A stretch of DNA of 24,138 bases from a virus. The translations under genes were made by a program, and so were the position numbers. The stretch spans positions 1 through 24,138 of the IMG/VR virus record IMGVR_UViG_3300047178_000088. One strand, written 5' to 3'. Shown here one piece after another: positions 17,401 to 22,747 of the stretch. The notes under the pieces were generated by a model. That model worked only from the letters and a program-made list of their open reading frames with translations, had not been told where the DNA came from and did no database searches. Positions within the stretch are counted from its first letter, which is position 1. Every line of letters begins with the position of its first letter.

Positions 17401-17660
17401 GCCCCGTTGATAATCGAGTAGCCAGAGGAAGGTCCGGCTGGGGTAGAGTCATTCAACCTGCGGATCGAATGTACCGCTGCCGCAAGCGTATACAACGCAT
17501 TGGCAAGTAGACTGCGCCCTTTGACAGCACCCTTTAGATAGGCGCGTATATTTTGGGCAAATGGCACACGACCGTTCGGAATCGCATCCACTGGATGTAC
17601 AAGATCGATTCCTGTGAAATTTAATCTAGCGCCGCCCTTGTTGCGCTCAAAGTTACTCAT
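14427..17660 (-). CDS. Very large tail (nozzle-type) protein with PA14-like insertion, 1077 aa
   Basis: The ATG at 17660 (MSNFERNKGG) is preferred to the one at 17687 because GGTGGGG is positioned before it and it overlaps the upstream stop by eight bases. The N-terminal 170 residues (NGRVPFAQNIRAYLKGAVKG and following) look like the start of phage tail beta-propeller or nozzle proteins. Thr/Ser/Gly-rich beta domains follow to about 430. Residues about 440-590 resemble a PA14 domain, with IPVAGNYTFVLTSHDDCIW and later GIYGIEIDYDYWYHSGRILL. A fibronectin-like strand (QYRYVYRSSATGATSNPSPE) and a beta-propeller-like C-terminal half come next, with MYYDYQGTDGYPHTLVYDY-type blades. Its place after the adaptor gene matches the T7 gp12 nozzle. 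PA14 domains bind glycans, so this protein may contact the cell surface. Confidence 0.7.
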   Translation of the reverse strand: MSNFERNKGGARLNFTGIDLVHPVDAIPNGRVPFAQNIRAYLKGAVKGRSLLANALYTLAAAVHSIRRLNDSTPAGPSSGYSIINGAGARISVWNSTDGVVDVADGLSGNPVSIIPFRPNASVRPFGFVADSAAQGAVTLHTKYLISGATVDFVSNGMFKVASTPLGTCWKMGVKEPQLAPVVSTENTSNVTTGTLLATAIPWTNYGGANPDYNYGESNGLPSPTPDGTAPFSVSVLNATTVTITSLTGSATINGGTKSPTSLGPSPASSTNPGHYVMESGSGTTPPATATVVIGAFTDGSGNVIPAGVAPLYIPSVVDVGAAAGPITVPTGAVSFQIGINSTGNTFSANSGSFGLTVTVTTDALSPVMGIIGNLTLYYWGDSPTSGPTGSYIWCNPDDPGGGTARSISNAIGSYSGNSFIFDATFTSGIPGLPGIGSPSAPMVWSQLNPNESVSGTIAVAPNNTSNFNFCLYGSIYIPVAGNYTFVLTSHDDCIWGIEGATLISATASGSGEGGGVAKSDFGQTITVVKGYSLLPRQNYTSGSGGNYAQTTVVASFASAGIYGIEIDYDYWYHSGRILLLMASPSPGRSPAIIPTGAANQRQQVQYRYVYRSSATGATSNPSPESAAITLPVASNTITSLWSPDPQIDVVDYYRLDSVTSNFTYVSTGPNDNAGGGTNTPVTDSLTDTELGDQIISYDNFEPFPSIDLPQKGVCSVSGGVITWVSGGAIGGSSAGFNVRWLAGTEILIGSPTSLAYTFIARPTSTTSVTIPGVPDGTNLAYEIPEPILANQPLPYMWGPTDNINFVYAVGDPLRPGTLYWCEGSNLDSAPDTNQQDVTDPAEPLVNGAIAGGLGVLFSIKRAWLILPNFFNATATATGTTGSTWSLQESSITRGLYMPRCLWVTGGGLIFFRVDDGIHVSNHGSASESITDDDIYPLFPHESPGTGSSAPQPITIAGYTIYPPDDSLPQLQRFSGDKDYMYYDYQGTDGYPHTLVYDYQAKGWVWDIYTPYATIHAADEGQSSQGTLVGCNDGSVRLLSSAGTETATAVLLTPAFDAGDTRSTKKFGDLYIESTSP

Positions 17661-19173
17661 TGTTTGCCCCACCCTTATCTCGGGCATTGTACCTATTCAT
17701 CGACCTATCTTGCGATGTACCTCGCTGGATAAGGATATCGCTAAAACTTCCAGTTGACCTCAAGCGAGAATTCTCCGCGCTACAGAACTTTATAGCCCTA
17801 TCTTCTAACTCCAATGCTTGTTTCCATTCACCCCCGCCCAGCTTGAAGGAACTTAGTGCCTGTGCAAGATCAAGCACCGTATCCCACTGGTCGCGAGACA
17901 CCTGCAAAAATGAAGATGTTGATGCATCCAATAGCGGAGCATTTCCCAGCACGGTAACACCCACGGAAGACCCGACCGGAGCCGCGATAAAATCGATTCC
18001 TGCTGTGACGATGACTGGGCCGAAGGAGCTTGGGTTAAAATCCCAACCCACTGAGTATCTGTCCGTATCTTCCAAAGAATCAATATTGCACGCCACGCCA
18101 TCGACGTTACCGAGCATGATCCACGGGGTCTTGGTGAGCAGGTTGAGACCGTCCTGATATCGCTTCATGGCGTAAGCAGACCGTTCGCGATCAGTGGCCT
18201 CAGATTCTCTCCCCAGCAAATCAGCCAAAGCCCCGTATTCAAGAACCCAAGCAAAATCGTTTGGTATTCCTAGTGGTGTGGCCGCAGGAGGAGCAAACGG
18301 TGCCCCTGATTGTAGCGTAATGGCTTCATACGTCCCCGTCTGCGCTGGAGCAATATCCACATCAAATGATAGTGGCGGCTCCGACGACAGTTGAAACGTC
18401 TGCGGGGTTCCTGATGGCAGTTGATATAGAGGAGACTCATACCACTCCAACGCAACCGTGTCGTCACGATACAGAGTTGTAGGCGAGTAAAAGGTTATGA
18501 CACCAGACACCGTTCCGCTATTCGCTATGGACAGATTAACCGTATTTCCCGAAACGCTCGAAACTATGGCCCACGGAGCTATGCCCGTGCCTGAAGCTAA
18601 TTGTCCTGCTGTGATTCCATATGCATACGAAACATTTATCGATACCCCCCCAGCCGTACCTGTCGCATTAGGGGAAGCCTGCAAAGCCAAATACCGCACC
18701 CTTGGCACATCCAATACCGTATCGCTAAGGTATGTCCTCCGCGTGTTTGGTATAACGGGGATATTCTGAAGCAGCACATCATTGCAGGCGCTTATCTGTA
18801 GCATCTCGTTCCTCCGCGTCTGCAAGGCATTTACGAGGTCAGATAGGGAAAATTGCGTCGTCCCCGTCCACACGCCGACAGAAGGCGGCTCCATCAGCAT
18901 ATATTGAATCTGTGTATAGGATTGGATGTCTGTCGCGCTGCGAAGCCTTGGGCTATTCGATAACGAACCCAGAGAATTCCATAAGTTGTCAGATGTGAAT
19001 TGAAAATCAGTCTTCCACGTATTTGTCAGGCAATTGAACTGCTGGAGAGCGCGGTAAATGTACAACTGTAATTCTGCGCTCGTCCAAAAGATATTATTCG
19101 GATCAGCAAGCCTAGCAGCTAGCTGTGCAACTCCCTGCGCAAGTGTGAGCCATCCGTAAGTACCGTTTGCCAT
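17653..19173 (-). CDS. Neck/adaptor-like structural protein, 506 aa
   Basis: This is probably a head-tail adaptor or tail-tube-A-type protein. The N-terminus (GWLTLAQGVAQLAARLADP, FWTSAELQLYIYRALQQFN) and the later helices (NDFAWVLEYGALADLLGRESEATDR) form a helical core. Two beta-rich insertions interrupt it (about 155-245 and 370-420). In adaptor proteins such as T7 gp11 an opening helix pair of this kind frames a beta insertion. It precedes the nozzle-like protein, as the adaptor does in T7-type phages. The ribosome site is weak (AGGA is about 16 bases upstream of the ATG), so start selection may depend on translation of the upstream 84-aa gene, whose stop lies nine bases before. The assignment is by architecture and context. 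Confidence 0.6.
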   Translation of the reverse strand: MANGTYGWLTLAQGVAQLAARLADPNNIFWTSAELQLYIYRALQQFNCLTNTWKTDFQFTSDNLWNSLGSLSNSPRLRSATDIQSYTQIQYMLMEPPSVGVWTGTTQFSLSDLVNALQTRRNEMLQISACNDVLLQNIPVIPNTRRTYLSDTVLDVPRVRYLALQASPNATGTAGGVSINVSYAYGITAGQLASGTGIAPWAIVSSVSGNTVNLSIANSGTVSGVITFYSPTTLYRDDTVALEWYESPLYQLPSGTPQTFQLSSEPPLSFDVDIAPAQTGTYEAITLQSGAPFAPPAATPLGIPNDFAWVLEYGALADLLGRESEATDRERSAYAMKRYQDGLNLLTKTPWIMLGNVDGVACNIDSLEDTDRYSVGWDFNPSSFGPVIVTAGIDFIAAPVGSSVGVTVLGNAPLLDASTSSFLQVSRDQWDTVLDLAQALSSFKLGGGEWKQALELEDRAIKFCSAENSRLRSTGSFSDILIQRGTSQDRSMNRYNARDKGGANNE

Positions 19174-19182
19174 GTAGACATC

Positions 19183-19437
19183 TTAAGCTTTCCTGAAAGA
19201 AATCTTCTTCTTTCCACTTTTTTTCTTGCTCCCTTTACGGCTACCGCCGATGTCGGGGAACTTCGCATGGACTTTCTTGCGGACAGTCGCTTTTTCCGCT
19301 TCCGTTCCATGCTGAGCCACGCGAGAAAGAGCGGCCTTCGCGTGATTCCGGTCGGGTATCGGGTATTTCCTTTTACCGGGTTCCGCAAAGGCCGAGGATT
19401 TTAGACTGTTACGCTGCTTCGACGTGAGCTTGGCCAC
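19183..19437 (-). CDS. DUF6582-like small basic protein, 84 aa
   Basis: The protein has the pattern KLTSKQRNSLKSSAFAEPGK, then RKYPIPDRNHAKAALSRVAQ, followed by HG and a KVHAKFPDI segment. This is a family of small basic proteins common in phages and in bacterial genomes (DUF6582-like, from memory), with no clear function. The C-terminal 20 residues are almost entirely Lys, Ser, Gly and Arg. The start is a GTG at 19437 with TAGGAG six bases before it; that Shine-Dalgarno overlaps the stop codon of the preceding 45-aa gene. It is the third of three tiny basic genes leading the structural operon. Members of this family are often encoded next to head genes, which agrees with a virion or DNA-associated role. 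Confidence 0.8.
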   Translation of the reverse strand: MAKLTSKQRNSLKSSAFAEPGKRKYPIPDRNHAKAALSRVAQHGTEAEKATVRKKVHAKFPDIGGSRKGSKKKSGKKKISFRKA

Positions 19438-19446
19438 AGCAGGCTC

Positions 19447-19584
19447 CTAGACCTTCACCATGACCTTCTTGCTTCCGCGTTTGCCGCGCTTGCCGCCTTT
19501 TTCAACCACGTGTTTGCTGGAAGGGTGATGAGCAATTTTCTTTGTGCTTGCCGACATAACGAGCTTCGTCTTTTTCTTTTCCAT
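19447..19584 (-). CDS. Tiny basic protein, 45 aa
   Basis: The translation starts MEKKKTKLVMSASTKKIAHH and ends in a Gly/Lys/Arg-rich tail (GGKRGKRGSKKVMVKV). About one residue in three is Lys or Arg. An AGGAG lies seven bases before the ATG. It is placed between two other small basic genes with close spacing, and its stop codon forms part of the next ribosome site. Such a composition suggests DNA or RNA binding or neutralising charge inside the capsid. I recognise no family. Confidence 0.7.
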   Translation of the reverse strand: MEKKKTKLVMSASTKKIAHHPSSKHVVEKGGKRGKRGSKKVMVKV

Positions 19585-19609
19585 GATGACTCTCCTGTTC
19601 CGGTTGGGA

Positions 19610-19780
19610 TTACTTCTTGGAAACCTTTTTGTGATGAGCCTTCTTGCCCTTCTTGTGCTTCTTGCCCTTCTTCTTGGTGGCTTCCCCTTGAGCAGAAATC
19701 AGCTTGCGCTTCTTCTTGCCTATCTTCATATCCCCACCATCATACTCGCCCGTCAATTCCTTCTCGTCACCACTGTCCAT
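19610..19780 (-). CDS. Tiny Lys-rich protein, 56 aa, first gene of structural operon
   Basis: The start is the ATG at 19780 (MDSGDEKELTGEYDGGD), with AAGGAG seven bases before; the upstream ATG at 19822 lies inside the terminator hairpin. The N-terminal third is acidic and the remainder is extremely basic, ending GKKHKKGKKAHHKKVSKK. Such a bipolar acidic-basic peptide could pair with itself or with nucleic acid. The codons are dominated by AAG, so the DNA itself is a low-complexity CTT-rich stretch. It begins just 20 bases after the terminator T-run, so its expression depends on readthrough of that hairpin. The function is unknown. Confidence 0.7.
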   Translation of the reverse strand: MDSGDEKELTGEYDGGDMKIGKKKRKLISAQGEATKKKGKKHKKGKKAHHKKVSKK

Positions 19781-19801
19781 AATCGTTCTCCTTTTGCGGC
19801 A

Positions 19802-19836
19802 AAAGAAAAAGGCCCAAACCATAAAGGTTTGAGCCT
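19802..19836 (-). terminator. Intrinsic terminator (11-bp stem, T-rich tail)
   Basis: On the minus strand AGGCTCAAACC, a five-base loop (TTTAT) and GGTTTGGGCCT form an 11-bp stem with one G-T wobble (19810-19836). TTTTCTTTT follows at once. This is a standard intrinsic terminator for transcripts coming from the right. A second imperfect hairpin (AAACCC against GGGTTT, 19837-19862) lies just before it. It stands between a candidate promoter and the first gene of the structural operon. Confidence 0.8.
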
Positions 19837-19879
19837 AAACCCTATCCCAATTAGGGGGGTTTGAATCTCATTTGGGTAT

Positions 19880-19908
19880 ATTACATCACAGCCTAAAGCC
19901 TTACGCAA
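19880..19908 (-). promoter_or_regulatory. Candidate late promoter (TTGCGT - 17 bp - TGTAAT)
   Basis: On the minus strand TTGCGT (19903-19908) is followed after 17 bases by TGTAAT (19880-19885), a 5/6 match to the -10. Transcription would start near 19873 and meet the terminator at 19836-19802 before the first ribosome site. TAATAT, two bases further, is an alternative -10 with a 19-base spacer. No better promoter is visible between here and the structural genes. Confidence 0.45.
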
Positions 19909-19920
19909 GGGTTATTGCGC

Positions 19921-20274
19921 TTAAACGATAGGAGTAACAGGGGTCAATTGTGAAGCATCGTAACCCTTCGTAGCGACGGCCAAGGAAGCGGTAAGTCCGT
20001 CCTGAGCCGCAGCCAAGTACGTGTCCAGCTTGGCGAGCACGTCTGGAGAGATTCCGGGTACTGACTTCAGGGTATTGATAAGCGCGATCATGGCTCCAAA
20101 TCCCGCAAGGATATTCGAGGTCGTTGTTGAGCCGGTCATGAGCGAGGTTAGCAGGGGGTTGATACCTGCCTCAAGCGCTGCGGCGAGCGGAGCAAATGCG
20201 GCGGTTGTCGGGATCGCTGCGAGCGTTACGTTCGCCGCTAGTTCGATGAGAGAAGTTACCTGTAAAGGATTCAT
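19921..20274 (-). CDS. Hydrophobic Ala/Leu-rich protein, 117 aa
   Basis: It starts MNPLQVTSLIELAANVTLAA and has long Ala, Leu, Ile and Thr-rich helices at about 10-40 and 52-68, then an amphipathic helix and a short Thr/Pro tail. GGGAG lies eight bases before the ATG, which overlaps the lipoprotein stop (TAATG), so the two are coupled. The same frame is open far upstream to 20844, but the local ribosome site makes this start the likely one. It may be a small membrane-associated or virion protein; a lysis role is possible from its neighbours, but no holin family is recognised. Confidence 0.65.
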   Translation of the reverse strand: MNPLQVTSLIELAANVTLAAIPTTAAFAPLAAALEAGINPLLTSLMTGSTTTSNILAGFGAMIALINTLKSVPGISPDVLAKLDTYLAAAQDGLTASLAVATKGYDASQLTPVTPIV

Positions 20275-20844
20275 TATTTGACTCCCGTGCTGAGGGTATT
20301 TTGTAGTGTTGTCTGCTGAGTTGAAACGCTGTCCACTGCTGCCTGAGCCTGTGCTTGTGTTGCCGTCCCGTTGTGGAATGCAAGGTAGATCACTTGTGCC
20401 GCATTCAACGCCGTTCCGAAGTTGTTCAGCGCCGTCTTTTCCGTAGCTGATGGCGCGTAGGTTCCCGCCGCTATCTTTGCTTGGATGTCCGTGTAAAAGG
20501 TCTTCGCCCCCACTAGAACCTGATCCATCGTCTGATCGGCTTGGTTGGAGAATCCCGGCGCTAGTGCCACCGGAGTTGTCGCTGTTGAGTGTGTGCAGCC
20601 CGTCAACGGAAGGGCTAGCGGAAGGGATAACGCTAGGCTGAGTATGAGACGATTCATTGATATTCTCCTGTACTGGCGGATGGTAAACGGTGTCAACGGG
20701 CAAATGATTGAGCGCTTCCAGTTGTGCAGCATGGTCATAAGTCAAGGCTGGTTTGCTTTGAGAATTTTTCCATGCAATATGGTCTTTCCATTGCTTAAGC
20801 CTGTCATTAGGCTTCCAGTTGAGCCAACTAAACGGGTTCCACAT
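19921..20844 (-). CDS. 307-codon open frame whose first ~62 residues precede the nested lipoprotein gene
   Basis: The ATG at 20844 overlaps the stop of the two-helix membrane protein (TAATG), so translation is probably initiated here. The first 62 residues (MWNPFSWLNWKPNDRLKQWK, then a charged helix and a Pro-rich segment) look like a real small protein with a Trp-rich start. From 20657 the frame runs through the lipoprotein gene in a different register and there becomes Ser/Gly-rich, as an off-frame shadow would. It ends in frame with the 117-aa protein. Either a fused 307-aa protein is made, or a small gene has lost its stop. I judge the first part likely to be translated and the full fusion uncertain. 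Confidence 0.4.
   Translation of the reverse strand: MWNPFSWLNWKPNDRLKQWKDHIAWKNSQSKPALTYDHAAQLEALNHLPVDTVYHPPVQENINESSHTQPSVIPSASPSVDGLHTLNSDNSGGTSAGILQPSRSDDGSGSSGGEDLLHGHPSKDSGGNLRAISYGKDGAEQLRNGVECGTSDLPCIPQRDGNTSTGSGSSGQRFNSADNTTKYPQHGSQIMNPLQVTSLIELAANVTLAAIPTTAAFAPLAAALEAGINPLLTSLMTGSTTTSNILAGFGAMIALINTLKSVPGISPDVLAKLDTYLAAAQDGLTASLAVATKGYDASQLTPVTPIV
20274..20657 (-). CDS. Putative phage lipoprotein, 127 aa
   Basis: The N-terminus MNRLILSLALSLPLALPLTG followed by Cys21 is a signal peptide with a lipobox (LTGC), so the mature protein would be lipid-anchored. The mature part is helical, with Ala, Gln and Thr-rich helices (about 45-120). The ATG at 20657 has AGGAGA seven bases before it, clearly better than the upstream ATG at 20738. 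The gene lies entirely within a second open frame, 19921-20844. The stop overlaps the next ATG. Possible roles are a spanin-like outer-membrane subunit or a superinfection-exclusion lipoprotein. Spanin lipoproteins are often nested, but they are usually shorter and Pro-rich, so I do not assign it. Confidence 0.75.
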   Translation of the reverse strand: MNRLILSLALSLPLALPLTGCTHSTATTPVALAPGFSNQADQTMDQVLVGAKTFYTDIQAKIAAGTYAPSATEKTALNNFGTALNAAQVIYLAFHNGTATQAQAQAAVDSVSTQQTTLQNTLSTGVK

Positions 20845-21152
20845 TACTTTTTTGGTTCCACGACCGTTTCTGTCGAAGTCGTCGTTACTGGGGGAATAGA
20901 TGCTGTTTTAATCACGGATGTATCCGTTGTTACGGTTCCGGGAGGAATGTCGGCAGGATCACGCTTCGTCACATCTTTCCCTGTCAAAAGAGTTGAGGCA
21001 ATTGCCAGCATACCTGCTACCGTTCCTGTCGCAGACACCAGCATGGCAATTCGAAGGCTTGGGTCGTTTCGGGAGGCTGCAAAAAGGTACATACTCATTC
21101 CCGATACAACCAGTAAAAGGAAGAACGCAATTGTGTTGGGCTTCATTTCCAT
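20844..21152 (-). CDS. Two-helix membrane protein, holin-like, 102 aa
   Basis: Two hydrophobic helices are visible: TIAFFLLLVVSGMSMYLFAA (7-26) and about 34-57 (RIAMLVSATGTVAGMLAIAS and following). A Thr/Val/Pro-rich polar tail of about 45 residues ends EPKK. Short two-helix membrane proteins with a charged tail are typical of class II holins, but no family motif confirms it. The start codon ATG at 21152 has GGAGAGG before it; a second Met two codons later is possible. It opens a minus-strand cluster of four overlapping genes. It is divergent, with only 39 bases between its start and that of the plus-strand zinc-binding gene, so the two promoters must be nearly back to back. Confidence 0.65.
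   Translation of the reverse strand: MEMKPNTIAFFLLLVVSGMSMYLFAASRNDPSLRIAMLVSATGTVAGMLAIASTLLTGKDVTKRDPADIPPGTVTTDTSVIKTASIPPVTTTSTETVVEPKK
21124..21137. promoter_or_regulatory. Half-conserved palindrome AACGCAATTGTGTT
   Basis: Inside codons 5-9 of the membrane-protein gene lies a 14-bp near-palindrome sharing the CGCAATTG core of the sites at 11591 and 21347. It sits about 30 bases upstream of the leaderless promoter. It may be a third operator or a chance match within coding sequence. Confidence 0.25.
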
Positions 21153-21155
21153 TAC

Positions 21156-21185
21156 TTGCCTCTCCTAATGCAACTGCACTATACT
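21156..21185 (+). promoter_or_regulatory. Promoter giving a leaderless transcript (TTGCCT - 18 bp - TATACT)
   Basis: TATACT (21180-21185) ends six bases before the ATG of the zinc-binding gene, so transcription should start at or next to the ATG. TTGCCT lies 18 bases upstream. No Shine-Dalgarno precedes that ATG, which agrees with leaderless translation. The sequence is clear; activity is inferred. Confidence 0.5.
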
Positions 21186-21191
21186 ACCACA

Positions 21192-21350
21192 ATGGGTAAG
21201 TATACCAAATCAAAAACGTGTGTGCGAGGCCACGAGTACAACGAAAAAAATACTTATATCAAGCCTGACGGCCACCGAGACTGCAAGACGTGTCGGGCAA
21301 TGAGGGCGGCGGAGTTCAGGAAAAAGGCAAAACTACGCTTGACCAAGTAA
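21192..21350 (+). CDS. Small zinc-binding protein (CxxGH / CxxC), 52 aa
   Basis: The protein reads MGKYTKSKTCVRGHEYNEKN, then a YIKPDGHRDCKTCRAMRAAE region and a basic helix. The four probable zinc ligands are Cys10 with His14 (CxxGH) and the CKTC pair near 32-35. This pattern is known as the zinc-binding head of many phage HNH-like and DNA-binding proteins; here only the zinc module and a basic tail are present, with no HNH catalytic part, so I call it a nucleic-acid-binding protein. The ATG at 21192 is preferred over 21156 because it lies exactly where the promoter would start the transcript. Its stop codon is inside an 18-bp palindrome. Confidence 0.7.
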   Translation: MGKYTKSKTCVRGHEYNEKNTYIKPDGHRDCKTCRAMRAAEFRKKAKLRLTK

Positions 21351-21364
21351 CGCAATTGCGTTAC
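21347..21364. promoter_or_regulatory. Perfect 18-bp palindrome GTAACGCAATTGCGTTAC
   Basis: This perfect inverted repeat without a loop overlaps the TAA of the zinc-binding gene. It precedes a strong ribosome site (GGGAGGAG) of the next microgene. Its ten-base core CGCAATTGCG is the same as at 11591-11610. No T-run follows on either strand, so it looks like an operator for a dimeric regulator and not a terminator. An RNA hairpin affecting translation of the next genes is an alternative. Confidence 0.6.
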
Positions 21365-21390
21365 GCTCTTTAGGCAGGGAGGAGAACACG

Positions 21391-21447
21391 ATGGGACAGT
21401 ATGAAATGAAGCACCTTCAGCATGTAGTCAGACAAGGGGCGATGTGA
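21391..21447 (+). CDS. Microprotein or leader peptide, 18 aa
   Basis: GGGAGGAG is placed six bases before an ATG encoding MGQYEMKHLQHVVRQGAM. Its stop overlaps the next ATG (TGATG), so its translation would deliver ribosomes to the 45-aa membrane gene. It may act only as a coupling leader peptide. The strong ribosome site is the main support. Confidence 0.45.
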   Translation: MGQYEMKHLQHVVRQGAM

Positions 21448-21584
21448 TGAGCAATTTGTCTATGGCTTTTCTTGCGCTGGCTTACGCGATTGCGACGATG
21501 GTATGCGCATCAATCGTATGCGCGGCATTGGATGGGATAGCTAGAGCCATCCGCGACCTGAAGGATAAGGGAGATGAAAAATGA
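21447..21584 (+). CDS. One-helix membrane protein, 45 aa
   Basis: The translation starts MSNLSMAFLALAYAIATMVC and continues ASIVCAALDG into a charged helix (RAIRDLKDKGDEK). It has one membrane-spanning helix (about 5-30) with two Cys in it, an outside N-terminus and a cytoplasmic basic tail by the positive-inside rule. The start follows AAGGGGC and overlaps the stop of the 18-aa frame, and its own stop overlaps the next ATG (ATGA). Small phage proteins like this include holins, antiholins and exclusion factors; nothing here decides among them. Confidence 0.65.
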   Translation: MSNLSMAFLALAYAIATMVCASIVCAALDGIARAIRDLKDKGDEK

Positions 21585-21802
21585 GCGAACCAAACTTGCT
21601 TGACGATGAGCGCGTGAAAGAGATTCACGACCTATACGAGCGCGGCAAAGTGCTACAGGCGCAGTTTGATGAGGCGATCCGGCAGCGGGACGAGGCGAGG
21701 GCGCTGCTTAGTCAGACGGCGGATGCGTTGCGGCTTTCTCCTTCAGCTTGGGATGACGCAATATCCAGTACATTTGAAGAAGAGAACCGGAATGGAGATT
21801 AA
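21581..21802 (+). CDS. Coiled-coil protein, 73 aa
   Basis: The protein is acidic and nearly all helical. Residues 10-48 (VKEIHDLYERGKVLQAQFDE, then a charged heptad-like stretch) form a likely coiled coil, and the rest is a short amphipathic end. It has no membrane helix and no catalytic motif. The ATG at 21581 overlaps the preceding stop by four bases with AAGGGAG upstream, and the TAA touches the next ATG. It may dimerise or bind a partner encoded beside it; the function is unknown. Confidence 0.7.
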   Translation: MSEPNLLDDERVKEIHDLYERGKVLQAQFDEAIRQRDEARALLSQTADALRLSPSAWDDAISSTFEEENRNGD

Positions 21803-22603
21803 ATGAGGATCGTAGATATAGCAATCGCGCTTGCGTTGATTACCGGCTGTGCGGCGGGTCAGGTCTCGCCTAATTCGCTGCCGGATAAGACAACAATAAT
21901 TTCCACCAAGCCGATACATGTCAAGGGTGTTTTTCAGATAGTCCCGTTCGACCCTGATACATTCGCGTGCCCTGCTGGTTGGGTGCGCCGGATCAGCGAT
22001 GACCGCAAATATGGCGAATGCCTGCGCACCGGCCAGTGGGCAGAACGTCTGACGCAGCCGGAGGCCAACAGTCTGGATGGGGCGGCCCGCTCAACGGCAT
22101 TGCAGACAAGAAACAAAGTTATCTCCGCTCACAAAGATGCCGATGCGCGGCAAGACGAAGAGACGCGGAAGAAAGCCATCGCCAAGTGCAAGGCGGAACT
22201 TGCCCAAAAACCCAGTTCTGATGCGTTGTGCGCAACAACGTTTATAGTCGGTTACCCTTTTTACGGCAAGCCGGAAATCATCGGCACATGGGTAAGGATG
22301 TCGTGGGGCGACTATGAGCCGCTAACCGAGGATGAGATAGGCAAGATAGATAACGCGGATAGGGATGTTGCTCGCGTCGAGGTCGAAATAGCTAAGGCAC
22401 ATGGAGTGGATGTCAGCGGGCGCGTAGCAAGTGTGTGCAAGCGATATCCCGATACAATTATTACTATTTATCCATTGGCTTGTGTCGAATGGGATGGTGC
22501 TCCAAACGATCCCGGCAAGCCTGCTGACCGCTGGCGCATAGAAGGCGGTTGGCTTCTGGTGAATTTTCCGGACGAGCAATCCAACCCAGCACCACGCAGG
22601 TAA
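21803..22603 (+). CDS. Secreted lipoprotein-like protein, 266 aa
   Basis: The N-terminus MRIVDIAIALALITG followed by Cys16 is a short signal peptide with a lipobox (ITGC), so export and lipid anchoring are likely. The mature part carries seven more Cys (for instance in FACPAGWVR, GECLRTGQ, AKCKAEL, LCATTF, VCKRYP, LACVEW), which could form disulfides in the periplasm or outside the cell. It has no known enzyme motif. The start is immediately after the coiled-coil stop, with GGAG seven bases upstream. It is the longest gene of the plus-strand cassette. Lipoproteins on phages often alter the host surface or block superinfection; that is a possibility only. Confidence 0.7.
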   Translation: MRIVDIAIALALITGCAAGQVSPNSLPDKTTIISTKPIHVKGVFQIVPFDPDTFACPAGWVRRISDDRKYGECLRTGQWAERLTQPEANSLDGAARSTALQTRNKVISAHKDADARQDEETRKKAIAKCKAELAQKPSSDALCATTFIVGYPFYGKPEIIGTWVRMSWGDYEPLTEDEIGKIDNADRDVARVEVEIAKAHGVDVSGRVASVCKRYPDTIITIYPLACVEWDGAPNDPGKPADRWRIEGGWLLVNFPDEQSNPAPRR

Positions 22604-22693
22604 AACACAAGTCTTCGCGCATATGGCGCAGGTATCAACATCGCAAGAGAACAGCACCCACGCAGCCTAAGCCTGCACAGAAGGAGGACGGAC

Positions 22694-22747
22694 ATGGACG
22701 ACCGAAATCCGATTGAAATACCTCTCACCAAAGAACTTGCCGCATAG
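22694..22747 (+). CDS. Possible microprotein, 17 aa
   Basis: AAGGAGG is well placed before an ATG that opens 17 codons (MDDRNPIEIPLTKELAA). It lies in the 270-base stretch between two genes that otherwise shows nothing convincing. The strong ribosome site is the only support; it may be a decayed gene start. Confidence 0.3.
   Translation: MDDRNPIEIPLTKELAA

Noticed and set aside
19610-19700. CTT/AAG-rich repeat as a microsatellite of its own
   Set aside because: It is explained by Lys codons (AAG) of the 56-aa basic protein.
20274-20844. A classical Rz/Rz1 spanin pair
   Set aside because: The nesting is similar, but the outer frame lacks an N-terminal membrane helix with a coiled coil, and the lipoprotein is long and not Pro-rich.
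21192-21350. HNH endonuclease
   Set aside because: Only the zinc module and a basic tail are present; the catalytic His-Asn-His segment is absent.
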